Origin: Kiritimatiellales bacterium | GTDB taxonomy: Bacteria > Verrucomicrobiota > Kiritimatiellia > UBA8416 > JAIOPI01 | Direction: 5' to 3' | Assembly: GCA_945949405.1 (NCBI GenBank) | Contig: CAMFEP010000009.1 | Location: forward strand, 1 to 32,201 | Length of the DNA: 32,201 nt | Shown: positions 19,150-28,248 of the stretch, one piece after another | Layout of the letters: each line of letters begins with the position of its first letter | Position numbering within the stretch: the first letter of the stretch is position 1 | Program-made: the position numbers and the translations under genes | The notes under the pieces: generated by a model | Databases searched by the model: none | The model's input: the letters and a program-made list of their open reading frames with translations, nothing else | Told to the model about the DNA's origin: nothing

Positions 19150-21675
19150 ATGGAAGGCATGAACGGGTTTCACAATTTCACACCGCGCGCACAGCGTGTG
19201 GTGAAACTGGCGCAGAAGGAAGCGGACGGATTCAACCATCCGTACGTGGGGACGGAGCATCTGCTCCTCGGGCTGATTGCGCTCGGGGAAGGGGTGGCGG
19301 TGAACGTGCTGGAGCGCATGGGCGTGTCGCTGGAGAAGGTGCGCATGGAAGTGGAGCGGGCGGTGGGGCAGGGGCCCGAGACCAAGACGGTGGGGAACAT
19401 TCCGTTTACGCCGCGCTCGAAGAAAGTTTTGCAACTGGCGATGGCCGAGGCGCAGGCGCTCAACCATACCTATGTGGGGACGGAGCATGTGCTGCTCGGG
19501 CTGCTGCACGAGGGCGAAGGGGTGGCGGCGCAGGTGCTGCGGAATTTGGGTGTCGACCTGGAGAACGCGCGCATCGAGGTGATGCGCGAGCTGGATCCGG
19601 AGTTTGAAGGCGAGGAGGAGCCGACGGATCAGCCTTCGGCTTCGGCATCCCCCACGCCGCCCTCGGAAAAATCCGAGCCGGCACGGAAGGAAGAACCCAA
19701 GACGAAGACGCCGGCGTTGAACACGTTCGGGCGCGACCTGACCGAGCTGGCGCGTCGCGATGAGCTTGATCCCGTGATCGGCCGCAAGGACGAGATTGAC
19801 CGGGTGATCCAGATTTTGTGCCGTCGCAACAAGAACAATCCGGTGCTGTTGGGCGAGGCGGGCGTGGGCAAGACGGCGGTGGTTGAGGGGCTGGCGCGGG
19901 CGATCATTGCCGGCGACGTGCCCGAGATCATGCGCGAGAAGAAGGTCGTGACACTCGACATGGCGCTGATGATCGCGGGCACCAAGTATCGCGGCCAGTT
20001 TGAGGAGCGCATCAAAGCCGTGATGGACGAGATCAAGACAGCCAAGAACATTATTCTGTTCATCGACGAACTGCATACCATTGTGGGCGCGGGATCAGCC
20101 GAGGGTGCAATGGATGCATCCAACATCATCAAGCCGGCGCTGGCGCGGGGCGAGATGCAGTGCATCGGCGCCACGACGCTGACTGAATATCGCAAGTTTA
20201 TCGAGAAAGACGCGGCGCTGGAGCGGCGCTTCCAGCCGGTGCGTGTGGACGAGCCGTCGATTGAAGACGCGATCCTGATTTTGATGGGCATACGCGAACG
20301 CTATGAGAAGCATCACCGTGCCAAGTACACGGATGCGGCGCTTGAGGCGGCAGTGCGGCTGTCGGCGCGTTATCAGCCAGGACGGTTTTTGCCGGACAAA
20401 GCGATTGATGCCATTGACGAAGCCGGCGCGCGCGTGAATATTTTATCGACCACGCGGTCTCCCGATCTGCGGGAGAAAGAAGCGGCGATCGAAGAGATTC
20501 GCAAGCGCAAGGATGCGGCGATCAAGGCGCAGCGTTTTGAGGAAGCGGCGGAGCTGCGGGATCGCGAAAAGAAAGAGCGCGAAAAGCTTGAAGAAACGGT
20601 CAAGCAGTGGCGCGATCGCAATCTGGCGGAATTCAAGACCGTGACCGAGGAAGACGTGGCGGCGGTGATTTCCAAATCCAGTGGTGTGCCCCTGAAGAAG
20701 ATGGAGGGGGCGGAACTGGCGCGGTTGCTGGACATGGAGAAAGAGCTGTCCAAGAAGGTGGTGGGACAGGCGCTGGCGGTGGCGGCGATTTCCAAAGCGC
20801 TGCGACGTTCGCGCGCGGACCTGAAGGATCCGAAGCGGCCGATCGGTTCGTTTATTTTTCTGGGGCCGACGGGCGTGGGCAAGACGCTGCTGGCGAAAGC
20901 GCTGGCGGAGTTCATGTTTGACGATGCGGATGCGCTGATCCAGATCGACATGTCCGAATTCATGGAAAAGTTCACGGTGTCGCGGCTGGTTGGTTCGCCG
21001 CCGGGGTATGTTGGGCACGAAGAGGGAGGGCAGCTGACCGAGAAGGTGCGGCGGCGTCCGTACTCCGTGGTGCTGTTTGACGAGGTCGAGAAGGCGCATC
21101 CGGACGTGATGCACATGCTGTTGCAGATCCTGGAGGAAGGCAAACTGACGGACAGCTTTGGCCGCCAGGTGGATTTCCGCAACACGATCGTGATTCTGAC
21201 GTCGAATCTGGGCTTTGACACGACAAAGAAATCGTCCGGTCTGGGCTTTGGGTCGAACACCGAAGAATCGAACTACGACCAGTTGCGGGCGCAGTTGATT
21301 GAAGAATCCAAGCGCGTCTTCAAGCCTGAGTTGCTGAACCGTTTTGACGACATCATCGTCTTCCGCCAATTGAGCAAGGAAGATGTGGGGCAGATTCTCG
21401 ATCTGGAGCTGCTCAAGGTGCGCGAGCGGCTGTCAACCAAGGGCAAGCAACTGCACCTTACCAAAGGCGCGCGTGATTTCCTGATTGAAAAGGGTTTTGA
21501 CGTGGCGTTCGGAGCGCGACCGTTGCGCCGGGCGGTCGAGCGATTTTTGGAGGACCCGCTGGCGGAGGAACTGCTACGCGGGCGGCTTGGAGAAGGGACG
21601 ACGGTGGACGTGAGTCTCCAGGGCGACCAGCTCAAATTTGGGGTGCGCGAGTCCCGCAAATCGGTTGAGAAATAG
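19150..21675 (+). CDS. clpC: ATP-dependent Clp protease ATP-binding subunit ClpC
   Basis: Two N-terminal Clp_N repeats (TEHLLLGL, TEHVLLGL); Walker A GEAGVGKTAVVEGLA and GPTGVGKTLLAKALA; UVR-like AAIKAQRFEEAAELRDREKK; SRLVGSPPGYVGHEEGGQL. GTG at 19144 is an alternative start. Confidence 0.95.
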   Translation: MEGMNGFHNFTPRAQRVVKLAQKEADGFNHPYVGTEHLLLGLIALGEGVAVNVLERMGVSLEKVRMEVERAVGQGPETKTVGNIPFTPRSKKVLQLAMAEAQALNHTYVGTEHVLLGLLHEGEGVAAQVLRNLGVDLENARIEVMRELDPEFEGEEEPTDQPSASASPTPPSEKSEPARKEEPKTKTPALNTFGRDLTELARRDELDPVIGRKDEIDRVIQILCRRNKNNPVLLGEAGVGKTAVVEGLARAIIAGDVPEIMREKKVVTLDMALMIAGTKYRGQFEERIKAVMDEIKTAKNIILFIDELHTIVGAGSAEGAMDASNIIKPALARGEMQCIGATTLTEYRKFIEKDAALERRFQPVRVDEPSIEDAILILMGIRERYEKHHRAKYTDAALEAAVRLSARYQPGRFLPDKAIDAIDEAGARVNILSTTRSPDLREKEAAIEEIRKRKDAAIKAQRFEEAAELRDREKKEREKLEETVKQWRDRNLAEFKTVTEEDVAAVISKSSGVPLKKMEGAELARLLDMEKELSKKVVGQALAVAAISKALRRSRADLKDPKRPIGSFIFLGPTGVGKTLLAKALAEFMFDDADALIQIDMSEFMEKFTVSRLVGSPPGYVGHEEGGQLTEKVRRRPYSVVLFDEVEKAHPDVMHMLLQILEEGKLTDSFGRQVDFRNTIVILTSNLGFDTTKKSSGLGFGSNTEESNYDQLRAQLIEESKRVFKPELLNRFDDIIVFRQLSKEDVGQILDLELLKVRERLSTKGKQLHLTKGARDFLIEKGFDVAFGARPLRRAVERFLEDPLAEELLRGRLGEGTTVDVSLQGDQLKFGVRESRKSVEK

Positions 21676-21681
21676 GCGAAA

Positions 21682-21705
21682 GGGCGGCCAGGCGGCCGCC
21701 CCTCC
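21682..21705 (+). repeat. Short palindrome just downstream of clpC
   Basis: gggcggcc-aggc-ggccgccc-ctcc, perfect 8-bp stem. Confidence 0.6.
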
Positions 21706-21906
21706 AGGTAAGTTTGAGCCCATCTTCTGCATCCGATATTTCACCTGCAAGAGGGCTTGCCAGATGGCGGGGGGCGTGGCATTATCCACCGTTTCCGTGA
21801 TTGGAAGCGGGCGTCCATGGGGGCGTCCGGGGTTGAAAACATCGCAATGTGAGCCGCAGTGGGGGCCGGATAATCCGGGACCGTGCATGCGGCGGAAGAG
21901 AGTCCG

Positions 21907-22155
21907 ATGGCAGTCAGTATTCGATTGAGACGGGCGGGCGGGAAAAACGAAGTTCACTACCGCGTGGTGGCAACCGACAGTCGGTTTCCGCGCGACGGTC
22001 GTTTCCTGGAGATCTTGGGCTGGTACGATCCCAAGCGCGAAGGGGAGAACTTCTCGTTCAAGATGGACCGAGTTGAGCACTGGGAGTCCAAAGGGGCGCA
22101 AGTGTCCGACACGGTGAGCAACCTGTTGCGTAAAGCCCGTCGTAAAGCCGCTTAG
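21907..22155 (+). CDS. rpsP: 30S ribosomal protein S16
   Basis: [42 protein letters not shown]. Start at the internal ATG 21907. Confidence 0.95.
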   Translation: MAVSIRLRRAGGKNEVHYRVVATDSRFPRDGRFLEILGWYDPKREGENFSFKMDRVEHWESKGAQVSDTVSNLLRKARRKAA

Positions 22156-22168
22156 GCGTCTGGTCCAG

Positions 22169-22849
22169 GTGTCCGTGCTGGCGATCGACGTCATCACGAT
22201 TTTTCCCGGAATGCTGAACGGCTTTCTTGGGGAGAGCATGCTGAAGCGCGCCACCCAAAAAGGGCTGGTGACGTTTCGGACTCAGAACCTGCGTGAATAC
22301 ACGCGGGATGTGCACCGGACTACGGACGATCGGCCGTACGGCGGTGGTCCGGGAATGGTGATGCTGCCGGGGCCGCTGTTTGAGGCGGTGGAAGCGGTGC
22401 GGCGGCCGGAATCGCGGGTGATTTTGATGACGCCGCAGGGCCGGCGCCTGACGCATGCGGTGGCGCAGGAGCTGGCGGTGGCGGGCCACATGGTGTTCGT
22501 GTGCGGGCACTATGAAGGCGTGGATGTGCGCGTGCGCGTGGCGCTGGTCAGCGACGAGATTTCGTTTGGCGACTATGTGCTGACGAATGGCGTGCTCGCG
22601 GCGGCGGTGGTGATCGATGCGGTCGTGCGGCTCCTGCCGGGTGTGGTGGGGGCCGAGGATGCGACGAGCCAGGATTCGTTCGCACAGGGGATGCTGGAAG
22701 GGCCGCAGTATACGCGACCGGCGGATTTTCGTGGAATGAAAGTGCCCGAGGTGCTGTTGTCCGGGAATCACCCGGAAATTGCCCGCTGGCGCAAGGCGCA
22801 GGCGGAACAGCGGACCCGGGAACGGCGGCCCGACCTGCTCGGGCAGTAA
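22169..22849 (+). CDS. trmD: tRNA (guanine37-N1)-methyltransferase TrmD (GTG start)
   Basis: [73 protein letters not shown]. Confidence 0.95.
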   Translation: MSVLAIDVITIFPGMLNGFLGESMLKRATQKGLVTFRTQNLREYTRDVHRTTDDRPYGGGPGMVMLPGPLFEAVEAVRRPESRVILMTPQGRRLTHAVAQELAVAGHMVFVCGHYEGVDVRVRVALVSDEISFGDYVLTNGVLAAAVVIDAVVRLLPGVVGAEDATSQDSFAQGMLEGPQYTRPADFRGMKVPEVLLSGNHPEIARWRKAQAEQRTRERRPDLLGQ

Positions 22850-22880
22850 GGGCGCGCGGAACAGGTGAAGGAAAAGAGTC

Positions 22881-23237
22881 ATGATTGCCAAGGCGATTGC
22901 GGATATTGAAAAAGCGGGTTTGAAGGCTGAAGCACCGAGCTGCAAGGTGGGCGACACGGTCAGCGTGCATGTGCGCATTCTGGAAGGCGACAAGGAGCGC
23001 GTCCAGGTGTTTACGGGGACGGTGATTGCGCGCCGCGGCCGATCAGCGAACACGGTGTTCACGGTGCGGCGCATTTCGCATGGCGTCGGCGTGGAGCGCG
23101 TCTTTCCGTTGCATTCGCCCTTCATCGAGAAGATCGTGGTCGAGAGTTCCGCGAGCGTGCGTCGCGCGAAGCTGTACTACTTGCGCGACAGGGTGGGCAA
23201 GAATACGAAGCTGCGGGGCGACAAGGAAAAAGGCTGA
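22881..23237 (+). CDS. rplS: 50S ribosomal protein L19
   Basis: [31 protein letters not shown]...[26 protein letters not shown]. Confidence 0.95.
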   Translation: MIAKAIADIEKAGLKAEAPSCKVGDTVSVHVRILEGDKERVQVFTGTVIARRGRSANTVFTVRRISHGVGVERVFPLHSPFIEKIVVESSASVRRAKLYYLRDRVGKNTKLRGDKEKG

Positions 23238-23272
23238 ATCGCGCTTTCTCCGCCCGTAAAGTCCGCGTGTAG

Positions 23273-23956
23273 GTGTTAGCGGCGATGCTGCGGAACGAAC
23301 GTGAATTCTGGAGCAGCGGCGGCACGCGGCTTGCGGGGGTCGATGAAGCGGGGCGCGGACCGCTGGCCGGGCCTGTGGTGGCGGCGGCGGTGATTTTTGA
23401 CCCGGCATACGCCGAAGCCGAAGCGTTGAGATCCCTTGAAGGCCTGACGGATTCCAAAAAGCTTTCCGCGGTGCAGCGCGAGCACTTTTATGTGGTGCTG
23501 AAGGCGGCGGCGGGAGGCGTGTCGATCGGCGTGGGGTTTGCTGACCACCTGGAAATCGATCGCATCAACATCCTCAACGCCACGCATGTGGCCATGGCGC
23601 GGGCGCTGGCCGCGCTGGCCCAACCGGCCGAGCATGCGCTGGTGGATGGACGACCCGTGCGCGGCCTGCCCTGTGCCTCCACCGCGCTGGTGGGTGGCGA
23701 CGGGAAAAGTTTATCCATCGCGGCAGCCAGTGTGATTGCCAAAGTGACCCGCGATCGCCTGATGTGCGAGGAGGATCGGCGCTATCCCGCGTATGGCTTT
23801 GCGAAACACAAGGGCTACGGGACAAGCCGGCACATGCAAGCCTTGCTGGCGCATGGATCCTGTGCGATTCACCGGCATTCCTTCACCCCCGTGCGCGAGG
23901 CCGAAGATTTGCAACGGCGGCGCCAGGCGGAGCGGGGGACGGGAGACGAGGGATAA
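23273..23956 (+). CDS. rnhB: Ribonuclease HII
   Basis: GVDEAGRGPLAGPVVAAAVIFDP; LTDSKKLSAVQREHF; AAASVIAKVTRDRLMCEEDRRYPAYGFAKHKGYGTSRHMQALLAHG. ATG at 23285 is an alternative to GTG 23273. Confidence 0.93.
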   Translation: MLAAMLRNEREFWSSGGTRLAGVDEAGRGPLAGPVVAAAVIFDPAYAEAEALRSLEGLTDSKKLSAVQREHFYVVLKAAAGGVSIGVGFADHLEIDRINILNATHVAMARALAALAQPAEHALVDGRPVRGLPCASTALVGGDGKSLSIAAASVIAKVTRDRLMCEEDRRYPAYGFAKHKGYGTSRHMQALLAHGSCAIHRHSFTPVREAEDLQRRRQAERGTGDEG

Positions 23957-23963
23957 CTGGCGG

Positions 23964-23987
23964 GCCGGGGCGGCGACCCCGGCGACA
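23964..23987 (+). repeat. Short palindrome downstream of rnhB
   Basis: gccgggg-cggcga-ccccggc-gaca, perfect 7-bp stem. Confidence 0.5.
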
Positions 23988-23989
23988 GA

Positions 23990-24028
23990 AAAAAGCGGGC
24001 CGCCCCCAGGGTGGTGGGGGCGGCCCGC
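23990..24028 (-). terminator. Strong Rho-independent terminator for the minus-strand beta-strand-repeat gene
   Basis: Perfect 13-bp stem gcgggccgccccc (23995-24007) / gggggcggcccgc (24016-24028), followed on the minus strand by a TTTTTT run; lies 25-30 nt past the stop at 24053. Confidence 0.85.
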
Positions 24029-24052
24029 GCGGGTCGGGTTTGGATGGATTGT

Positions 24053-26824
24053 TTACTTGAACTGGATGATGGTCGGGGCGGCGGGAGCGCCCGCTGTGGA
24101 CGAGGTGGACGAGGTCGTGCTGGAGGTGCTGGATGACGTGCTGCTGGTGGACGTCGTCGTGGATGAGGTTGAGCTCGTGCTGCTGCTCGTCGAGCTGGTG
24201 GTCGAACTGCTGGTGCTGGTGCTCGTGCTGGTGGTGCTGCTGGTGGTGTTGAAGACCAGTTGCACTTGCGTGGCGGTGTTGGTGATGTCCCATGTTCCGG
24301 CGCCCACGGCGTTCGAGAAGCTGCTTGAATCGATGGTGAACTTCGTGCTGTCGAAGCCGACGATCGAGGTGGCGGTGGCGGTGGCGATGGGGATGGTGTA
24401 GGGCATTGTGTTGGTGAAGTTCACCGCATTGCCTGCGACGGAGCCGGCGAGGGACTTGAGCAACACCGTGAAGGGCTGGCCGGAGGTGGCGGTGATGGTC
24501 AGGGCGGCGGAGCCGTTCTGGCGGTCCCAGCCCGGATCGGTGCCGTAGGTGCCGGCGAAGTCATTGATTTCGAACTCGTACACGCTGTTCGTGCCCCACT
24601 CGGCGGTGCTGACGTTGAGGGTACCGACGCTGTTACCGGGGGCGACGGTGGCGCCTTTGAGGGCAACGGCGCCGACAGTGCCGCGGCCCTTGAGGGTGGC
24701 GCCGCTGTTGACGTTGATGGTGGGGCCGATGCTCGAGCCGGTGTCCATGTGCAGGGTGCCAGCATTGACGGTGGTGATGCCGTCGATGGTGTTGACGCCC
24801 TGGAGTTTGAGGGAGCCGGCGCCGGTCTTGGTGAGGTTGGCGGTGTTGGCGCCGTCATTGATGGCGGCGGCGACGGTGAAGGTGGCGCCGCTATCGACTT
24901 GAATGGCGGCGGTGTGGTTGCCGTTGGTAATCAGGATGCCGAGGCCCGCGGGGGCGATATCCGTGCCGACGCGCAAGAGGGTGTTGTTGGCGGTGATCTT
25001 GATCTTGTCGATATAGGACGTGCCCAGGGCGTTGGCGTTGTTCAGGAAGAGCGTGCCGCTGCCGTGTTCGATCTGGTAGGAGTAGCCGGTGTTGTTGCCG
25101 GAGACGGTGACGGTTCCGGAGCCTTCGGTGAAGAGGTCGGAGGCGCCGCTGCCCGTGTTGAGGGTGCCGCTGAAGGTGATGTCGCCGGGGCCGCGGGTGT
25201 AGACGTCGTTATTGCCGTCAAAGTCCAGGTCGAGCGTGCTGGAGAGGACGAGGGTGCTGCCGTTGGTGGAGGAGAGGATCAGGTCCTGGTTGTCCAGGCG
25301 CACGGTGCCGCTGATCGTGCCGGTGCCGGCGACGGAGGTTCGGATGGTCTTGACCTCGCCGCCAAGGGCGTCCTCGGCTTCGATCGTGCGGTCGATATCG
25401 GCGCCGCTGACGGCCAGTTCGAGGGTTGAATCGGTCTGGTGGACGGCAGAGCCGAGGTAATAGTCGCCGCTGGTGATATCGCCGCCGGAACTGATGCGGA
25501 TCGTGCCGTCATTGTGCCAGATGTCGCCAGCGGCGATGGTGCCGGTGACGATGACGTCGCCGCCGTTGCCGGACTTCTTCTCGATCACGCCGGAGCCGGT
25601 GATGGCGCCGAGGGTGACGGTCTGGTTGTTCTGCAGGATGATCTGGTTGGCGTTCTGGGTGATGCCGCCGGCGCTGATGTTGAGCGCGCCGCCGCTGGTG
25701 GCGACGATGGTGACGGGGTTATTGAGGGTGACGGCGCCGCTCATGGTGGCGGTGCCGGAGGTGTTGTTGGCGCGCAGGTATTTGACGCCGCTGCTGCCCG
25801 TGCGCACGCTGATGGGGTTGGAGAGGGTGACGCCGGCGGCGCCAATGGCGAGGGCGGCGTCATCGGCGCCGGAGGTTTCGCCGACGTTGAGGGTGCCGGT
25901 GAAGCTGGCGTTCTGATTGACGTCGAATTGGAGGATGCCGCCCACGGCGAAGGAGTTGCCGCTGTAGGTGTTGGCGCCGGTGAGGGAGTAAGTGCCGAGG
26001 CCCTTCTTCACGAGGGTGCCGGAGCCGCTGATTAGGCCGGAGAGGGTGCGGTTCGAGCCGTGATTCACGCGCAACTGGCCGGCGCCGAGGGAGATGTTGC
26101 CTGCGCCCTGGACCCAGCCGGTTTCGTCGGTGTTGCCGTTCAGGTCGAGCGTGGAGCCGGAGACGATGGTGAGGTCGGCGCCGTCATCAAGCAGGTTCGA
26201 CGCATTGAGTTGCAAGGTGCTGCTGTTGGTGATGACGGTTTCGCCCGTGTAGGTTTTGGCGGTGGTGCTGTAGCGGGTGATGCCGCCGCCGGTGACGTAG
26301 ACGATGTCGTTGCCGTCGAAGGCGCCGGTGTAGTCCACCGTGCCGCCGCTGGCCGCCGTGAGGGTCACGGACTCGTCGTCGGCATCGGCGTCACGGTCGA
26401 TGGTGCCGCTGAAGGTATTGACGCCGGAGGTGTTGCTGCCGCCGATCGTGCGGTTGCCGACGCTGCCGCCGTTGATCTGGGTGGTACGGGCCACGGTGGT
26501 GCCGCCATCGGCGTCGATGATCAGGAAAGAAGCGGCGGTGCCGGTGGTGAGGCCGCTGCCGACATAGACCGTGCCGCCGGCGATGCTGCCACCCTGATCG
26601 ATGTGGAGGGCGCCCGCGTTGATTTCGGTGTTGGCGGAGTAGGTGTTGGCGTTGGAAAAGACGGCGGTGCCGCCGGAGCGTTTGATGACGGTGTCGTCAC
26701 CGCTGATGATGCCCGAGAAAGTGATCGTGCTGCCGGTGGGGGTGTAGAGCGTGACCGTCCGGTTGTCCCCGCCCGTGGCGCGGACAATGTTGCCGCTGAA
26801 CGTATTGTTGCCGCTTGTGTTCAA
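24053..26824 (-). CDS. Autotransporter-associated beta-strand (passenger) repeat protein, C-terminal fragment with Ser/Thr-only tail
   Basis: Repeated ANTYSGNTEINAGALHIDQGGSI / GLGTYSLTGANTYSGNS / TGAGSLKLQGVNTIDGITTVNAGTLHMDTG motifs. Begins with a weak TTG exactly where the upstream fragment ends. Confidence 0.8.
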   Translation of the reverse strand: MNTSGNNTFSGNIVRATGGDNRTVTLYTPTGSTITFSGIISGDDTVIKRSGGTAVFSNANTYSANTEINAGALHIDQGGSIAGGTVYVGSGLTTGTAASFLIIDADGGTTVARTTQINGGSVGNRTIGGSNTSGVNTFSGTIDRDADADDESVTLTAASGGTVDYTGAFDGNDIVYVTGGGITRYSTTAKTYTGETVITNSSTLQLNASNLLDDGADLTIVSGSTLDLNGNTDETGWVQGAGNISLGAGQLRVNHGSNRTLSGLISGSGTLVKKGLGTYSLTGANTYSGNSFAVGGILQFDVNQNASFTGTLNVGETSGADDAALAIGAAGVTLSNPISVRTGSSGVKYLRANNTSGTATMSGAVTLNNPVTIVATSGGALNISAGGITQNANQIILQNNQTVTLGAITGSGVIEKKSGNGGDVIVTGTIAAGDIWHNDGTIRISSGGDITSGDYYLGSAVHQTDSTLELAVSGADIDRTIEAEDALGGEVKTIRTSVAGTGTISGTVRLDNQDLILSSTNGSTLVLSSTLDLDFDGNNDVYTRGPGDITFSGTLNTGSGASDLFTEGSGTVTVSGNNTGYSYQIEHGSGTLFLNNANALGTSYIDKIKITANNTLLRVGTDIAPAGLGILITNGNHTAAIQVDSGATFTVAAAINDGANTANLTKTGAGSLKLQGVNTIDGITTVNAGTLHMDTGSSIGPTINVNSGATLKGRGTVGAVALKGATVAPGNSVGTLNVSTAEWGTNSVYEFEINDFAGTYGTDPGWDRQNGSAALTITATSGQPFTVLLKSLAGSVAGNAVNFTNTMPYTIPIATATATSIVGFDSTKFTIDSSSFSNAVGAGTWDITNTATQVQLVFNTTSSTTSTSTSTSSSTTSSTSSSTSSTSSTTTSTSSTSSSTSSTTSSTSSTAGAPAAPTIIQFK

Positions 26825-27603
26825 CCGCCAATTTCGCGGTTGCTGGTGGTGCCGTCGCCCGCGTTAATATTGATGGCGCGCGTGAAATTGCGGCCGCCGC
26901 TGGAATTGTTGATGAAAAATTTGCAGATATTGGCGGTGGCGGCGCCGTTACCGACATAGATTGCCGAAGAGCCGGAAATGTCACCCGAGTCGCTGATCCA
27001 GATTTCGCCTTCATCGATTTCGGTGTTGCCGGTGTAGGCGTTGGCGGCCGCGAAGATGGCGGTGCTGTTCTGTTTGAGGATTAACTTGCCGGAGCCCGTG
27101 ACGATTCCATTAAAGGTGATGGTCTTGGCGTTATCGCCGTAGATGAAGATGTCGGAGTTGAAATTGCTGACGACGCCATTGAAGGTCAGGTTCCCGCTGA
27201 CGGGATTGAGTTCCAGTGGATCGCCGGCATCGCCATCGCCGCCGACGACGAAGTCGATGGTCTGGGCGTTGGCGGCGTTGTTTTCGATCTTGGGGTCGTT
27301 CCCGCCGAAGTCGACAAGGCGGTGGTTATTTCCGCGCAGGGTGAAGCTGGCCGCACCGGAGTTGAAGAAGATCCGGTATCCATTGAAGGTGAAGTTATTC
27401 GTATTAATCGTGCGGGTGCTGCCGGCAAAGTTCAGGATGTCATTGCCGTTGGGAGCCGTGTTGTCGGCCCAGTTGTTGTTCCAGTTCCAGTAATCGGCAC
27501 TGTCGCCACCGTCCCAGGTTTCGTTGTCCTGGCCAAGGCCAGGCTGCACTGAGGAGAACACCAACGCGACCACACCCAACGCGATCAAAATGCGATTATT
27601 CAT
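26821..27603 (-). CDS. Autotransporter-associated beta-strand repeat protein, N-terminal fragment with signal peptide
   Basis: MNNRILIALGVVALVFSSVQPGLGQ signal peptide; IFAAANAYTGNTEIDEGEIWISDSG repeat; ggaggcggg RBS; terminates NREIGG* one base out of frame with the following NTSGNNTFSG. Confidence 0.8.
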   Translation of the reverse strand: MNNRILIALGVVALVFSSVQPGLGQDNETWDGGDSADYWNWNNNWADNTAPNGNDILNFAGSTRTINTNNFTFNGYRIFFNSGAASFTLRGNNHRLVDFGGNDPKIENNAANAQTIDFVVGGDGDAGDPLELNPVSGNLTFNGVVSNFNSDIFIYGDNAKTITFNGIVTGSGKLILKQNSTAIFAAANAYTGNTEIDEGEIWISDSGDISGSSAIYVGNGAATANICKFFINNSSGGRNFTRAININAGDGTTSNREIGG

Positions 27604-27694
27604 CCCGCCTCCCAACAGTTACATATCCCCCGAACCGCTGACGAATCTGACTAATTTGAACGACTCCCCAATCTTCAAATTGTTATAATGATGT

Positions 27695-27723
27695 ATGATA
27701 CGGGTTAGTAAACAAAAGGTCAA
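27695..27723 (-). promoter_or_regulatory. Candidate sigma70-type promoter of the beta-strand-repeat gene
   Basis: Minus strand TTGACC (27723-27718), 17-nt spacer, TATCAT (27700-27695), within an AT-rich island about 90 nt upstream of the ATG at 27603. Confidence 0.5.
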
Positions 27724-27848
27724 GACAGAATTGTTTATAAATATCAGATTTATTTACAAATGTGTTGTGCCCTAGTATGGACCTATATCGTAGGTTTTGT
27801 AGGTGGGCGGGGGGGCCGCTCCCCGCAGGAACGATTCAGAGGGGAAAC

Positions 27849-27976
27849 CGCGAATGAACGCGAACGGACGCGAATATGGGACCCAATTGCCCGCGTATTT
27901 CATCGGATCCGTTCACCGAACGGTGAGCGGTTCTGATGCGTGAGGAAGTTCGGATTTTCGCGCAAATTCGCGTTCC
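27849..27976. repeat. Decamer phrase repeat with inverted counterpart and inner hairpin
   Basis: cgcgaatgaa cgcgaacgga cgcgaatatg (27849-27878); inverted-like ttttcgcgcaaattcgcgttcc at 27955-27976; inner hairpin gttcaccg-aa-cggtgagc (27911-27928). Confidence 0.65.
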
Positions 27977-27984
27977 GGCGGGCC

Positions 27985-28235
27985 CCACGCCTATGGCGTG
28001 GCGAGGGCGAAGCCTGCCTCGCGCGTGGCGGGGGCGGGCCGCTTCAGGAAGAGGGGGGAGATCGGAGTCCGGCGCGCGAAAGCGCGCCGCTCCGGGATGG
28101 GGGGGGCTTATCGGGAGTTCGGCCCGCGAAAGCGGGCCGCTCCGGGATGAGGGGGCTTATTGGGAGTCCGGCGCCACGCCTACGGCGTGGCTAGCGCGAA
28201 GCCTGCCCCGCGCATGGCGGGGGCGCGCCGCTGCA
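27985..28235. repeat. Mosaic repeat array (62-bp unit X, two ~50-bp units Y, second 62-bp unit X)
   Basis: X copies 27985-28046 and 28174-28235; Y copies starting 28070 and 28120 (cggcgcgcgaaagcgcgccgctccgggatg / cggcccgcgaaagcgggccgctccgggatg). Confidence 0.85.
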
Positions 28236-28248
28236 AACCGGCTCGAAT

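Noticed and set aside
24749-26959. Plus-strand ORFs 24749..25429, 25439..26035, 26060..26959
   Set aside because: Mirror of the beta-strand-repeat gene; Gly/Ala/Val/Asp-biased low-complexity translations with no independent support.
28064-28165. Possible CRISPR array
   Set aside because: Only two units, the intervening sequences are themselves similar, and no cas genes are visible.
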